Shown here: piece by piece, positions 22,767-24,958 of the stretch
How positions within the stretch are numbered: the first letter of the stretch is position 1
Layout: each line of letters begins with the position of its first letter
NCBI GenBank assembly: GCA_040235415.1
Contig: JBECKR010000220.1
Coordinates: 1-24,958, forward strand
DNA length: 24,958 nucleotides
Direction: 5' to 3'
From: JBECKR01 sp040235415
GTDB lineage: Bacteria; Acidobacteriota; Polarisedimenticolia; Polarisedimenticolales; Polarisedimenticolaceae
Made by a program: the position numbers and the translations under genes
Notes under the pieces: model-generated
Databases searched by the model: none
What the model was told of the DNA's origin: nothing
The model's input: the letters and a program-made list of their open reading frames with translations, nothing else

Positions 22767-24958
22767 ATGAAGGACGACCGCGACGCCGCCGCGACCGAGC
22801 ACGAGGCCGGGGAGGCCCCGGCGCACCGTCCGGAGATCGTGCTCGCGAGCGAGATCCTGGCCGAGCGCATCCCGCTCCTGCCGGTCCGGACGCGTCCGTT
22901 GTTCCCCGGATTCCCGGTACCGATCGAGATCCGCGACGAGCAGCTCGAGTTCCTGAAACCGTGGCTCGAGCGCTCCGCGCGCGCGATCGGGGTCGTGCTG
23001 GTCCGCGACCCCGACGAGGCCGACGCCCCGCACAACCTCCACGAGATCGGGACCGCCGCCAAGCTCGTCCGCGCGATCGCCGCGAGCGACGACACGACCC
23101 ACGTGCTCGTGCACACGCTGCAGCGCTTCCGGATCCTCGAGGTCTCGATCGAGGGCGAGGGCATGGTCGCGCGCGTCGAGTACCACCCCGAGCCGGCGGT
23201 GAGCGTCGACACCGAGCTCAAAGCCTACGCCATGGCGATCGTCTCGACGCTCAAGGAGCTCGTGCAGGAGAACCCGCTGCAGTCCGAGGCGATCAAGATG
23301 TTCCTGTCGCGCTCGGCGTTCGACGATCCGGGCCGGCTGGCGGATTTCTCCGTCAATCTCACGACGGCGAGCGCGTCGGAGCTCCAGGGCGTCTTGGCGG
23401 AACTCGACGTCCGGCGTCGGATCGACCGCGCCCTCGTGCTGCTCAAGAAGGAGCTCGAAGTCTCCCGCCTGCAGTCCGAGATCAAGCAGCAGATCGAGGA
23501 GAAGATCTCGAAGCAGCAGCGCGAGTTCTTCCTTCACGAGCAGCTCAAGGCGATCAAGAAGGAGCTGGGTCTCGAGAAGGAGGGGAAGGCAGCCGAGATC
23601 GAGCGCTTCCGCGAGCGGCTCGAGACGCGCACGCTCAACGACGAGGCCCGGAGCACGGTCGAGGACGAGCTCCAGAAGTTCGAGCTCCTGGAGCCGGCCT
23701 CTCCCGAGTACACCGTGACCCGGAACTACCTCGAATGGCTGACGGTGCTCCCGTGGGGCAAGACGAGCGAAGACTCCTTCGACGTCGCCCGCGCCCGCGA
23801 GATCCTGGACCGCGACCACTTCGGCCTCGACGACGTCAAGCAGCGGATCCTCGAGTTCGTCGCGGTCGGGAAGATGAAAGGCGACATCGCCGGCTCGATC
23901 CTGTTCCTCGTCGGGCCCCCCGGCGTCGGCAAGACCTCGATCGGGAAGAGCGTCGCCGAGGCGCTCGGACGGCGGTTCTACCGCTTCTCGCTCGGCGGCA
24001 TGCGCGACGAGGCCGAGATCAAGGGCCACCGCCGGACGTACATCGGAGCGCTGCCGGGCAAGTTCGTGCAGGCGGTCAAGACCGCGGGGACGCAGAACCC
24101 CGTCATCATGCTCGACGAGGTCGACAAGATCGGCGCGTCCTTCCAGGGCGACCCGGCCTCGGCGCTCCTCGAGGTCCTCGACCCCGAGCAGAACGTCTCG
24201 TTCCGGGACCATTACCTCGACGTTCCGTTCGACCTCTCGCGCGTGCTGTTCATCTCGACGGCGAACACGCTGGACACGGTCCCGCGGCCGCTGCTCGACC
24301 GCATGGAGGTCATCCGGTTGTCGGGATACATCCTCGAGGAAAAGGTCGAGATCGCGAAGCGCTACCTGATCCCGAAGGCGCTCGAGGCCCACGGCTTGAA
24401 GCGTCGCCAGGTGTCGATCCGGATCCCGGCGCTGCGGTTCCTGATCGACGGCTACGCCCGCGAAGCCGGGGTCCGCGGCCTCGAGAAGCAGATCCGCAAG
24501 ATCCTGCGGCAGGCGACCGTGGAGCTGACCGAGCACCCCACGGACCGCGTCGTCGTCCGGAAGGGGGACGTCGAAGGCTACCTCGGCAAGCCCGAGTTCG
24601 CCGCGGACGAGCTGATCGAGGGCGTGCCCGGGACGGTCACGGGTCTCGCCTGGACGAGCCTCGGCGGCGCGACGCTGACGATCGAGGCGACCGCGGTGCT
24701 CGCCGATTCCCACGGGTTCCGCCAAACCGGCCAGCTCGGCGACGTCATGAAGGAGAGCGCCACGATCGCGTACTCCTACGTCATGGCGCGACTTCCGAGC
24801 TACGGCGCCGACCCGCGCTTCTTCGACAAGCATTTCGTGCACCTGCACGTTCCCGCGGGCGCGACCCCCAAGGACGGCCCCTCCGCCGGCGTGGTGATCC
24901 TCGTGGCCCTGGCATCACTGTTCACCGGCCGGCCGGTGGCCGCCGACCTGGGCATGAC
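22767..24958 (+). CDS. lon: ATP-dependent protease Lon (LonA), 3' end cut by window edge
   Basis: The first 730 residues are present and the frame runs off the right edge without a stop. Lon is a cytosolic hexameric protease that unfolds and degrades damaged or regulatory proteins. Order: N-terminal substrate domain (about 35-235, starting IPLLPVRTRPLFPGFPVPI), coiled coil (SEIKQQIEEKISKQQREFFLHEQLKAIKKELG), Walker A GPPGVGKT (383-390, K389), then LGGMRDEAEIKGHRRTYIGA, Walker B IMLDEVDKI, then the protease domain with catalytic S706 in PKDGPSAG. The catalytic lysine and the end of the protease domain lie beyond the window. The spacing of the N-terminal domain to the AAA+ domain is normal for LonA. 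Confidence 0.95.
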   Translation, partial: MKDDRDAAATEHEAGEAPAHRPEIVLASEILAERIPLLPVRTRPLFPGFPVPIEIRDEQLEFLKPWLERSARAIGVVLVRDPDEADAPHNLHEIGTAAKLVRAIAASDDTTHVLVHTLQRFRILEVSIEGEGMVARVEYHPEPAVSVDTELKAYAMAIVSTLKELVQENPLQSEAIKMFLSRSAFDDPGRLADFSVNLTTASASELQGVLAELDVRRRIDRALVLLKKELEVSRLQSEIKQQIEEKISKQQREFFLHEQLKAIKKELGLEKEGKAAEIERFRERLETRTLNDEARSTVEDELQKFELLEPASPEYTVTRNYLEWLTVLPWGKTSEDSFDVARAREILDRDHFGLDDVKQRILEFVAVGKMKGDIAGSILFLVGPPGVGKTSIGKSVAEALGRRFYRFSLGGMRDEAEIKGHRRTYIGALPGKFVQAVKTAGTQNPVIMLDEVDKIGASFQGDPASALLEVLDPEQNVSFRDHYLDVPFDLSRVLFISTANTLDTVPRPLLDRMEVIRLSGYILEEKVEIAKRYLIPKALEAHGLKRRQVSIRIPALRFLIDGYAREAGVRGLEKQIRKILRQATVELTEHPTDRVVVRKGDVEGYLGKPEFAADELIEGVPGTVTGLAWTSLGGATLTIEATAVLADSHGFRQTGQLGDVMKESATIAYSYVMARLPSYGADPRFFDKHFVHLHVPAGATPKDGPSAGVVILVALASLFTGRPVAADLGM

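Noticed and set aside
22737..24848. 703-residue minus-strand frame over lon
   Set aside because: Shadow of Lon; the plus strand has Walker A, Walker B and the catalytic serine.

Overview
This is a very GC-rich window (about 70% by eye) from the chromosome of an uncultured-type bacterium, most likely an Acidobacteriota or a similar soil lineage. That placement is an inference. It rests on the secreted beta-helix protein with a thrombospondin type 3 tail and a YYVVRARS...CG C-terminal module, on the TonB-free DUF5916/CBM9 outer-membrane protein, and on the 'PPFLTDDPEP' outer-membrane protein. Gene density is high. Convergent genes touch or overlap, and I see no phage, insertion sequence, CRISPR array, rRNA or tRNA.

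Layout. 1-1109 (+): the end of an ECF-type cobalt/nickel transporter (CbiQ 3' end, then CbiO). 1135-4332 (-): a large secreted beta-helix protein. 4550-5302 (+): an outer-membrane beta-barrel protein. 5318-8476 (-): a 1052-residue secreted beta-propeller/Ig-like protein. 8587-9222 (+): nicotinamidase. 9219-10451 (-): Na+/H+ antiporter. 10478-15254 (-): a four-gene run of a membrane-fused spermidine synthase-like protein, a glutathione S-transferase, an NAD-dependent epimerase-like protein and an AhpD/carboxymuconolactone decarboxylase-like protein. 15368-16240 (+): an ECF41-type sigma factor, divergent from that run. 16188-17405 (-): a class V aminotransferase. 17490-18293 (+): a SAM-dependent methyltransferase with an in-frame TGA. 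18274-19647 (-): a serine beta-lactamase-like hydrolase. 19758-20445: two gene remnants (cupin and flavin oxidoreductase). 20546-22693 (+): DUF5916 protein. 22767-end (+): Lon protease, cut by the window edge.

Two systems stand out. First, the methyltransferase at 17490 is interrupted by a TGA at codon 206. The TGA sits exactly where related ArsM-like enzymes carry a conserved cysteine, in a W-A-x-C-I-x-G-A context. The same reading frame continues for 61 more residues of good family sequence. A perfect 13-bp hairpin with a GGA loop begins 4 nt after the TGA and fits the bacterial SECIS pattern. I therefore annotate a selenoprotein of 267 residues, not a truncated 205-residue protein. Second, the sigma factor carries all three ECF41 hallmarks (WLPEP, DGGG, NPDKL). 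It faces a carboxymuconolactone decarboxylase plus epimerase pair, the classic ECF41 partners. Between them lies a TGTCAC-N16-CGTC element, matching the ECF41 promoter, pointed at the partner genes. The regulon may extend into the GST and the fused spermidine synthase-like gene.

A wider pattern is a TANNNT box 5-8 nt before the start codon of six genes that lack a Shine-Dalgarno sequence. Other genes in the window have a clear AGGAGG-type site. This suggests widespread leaderless transcripts.
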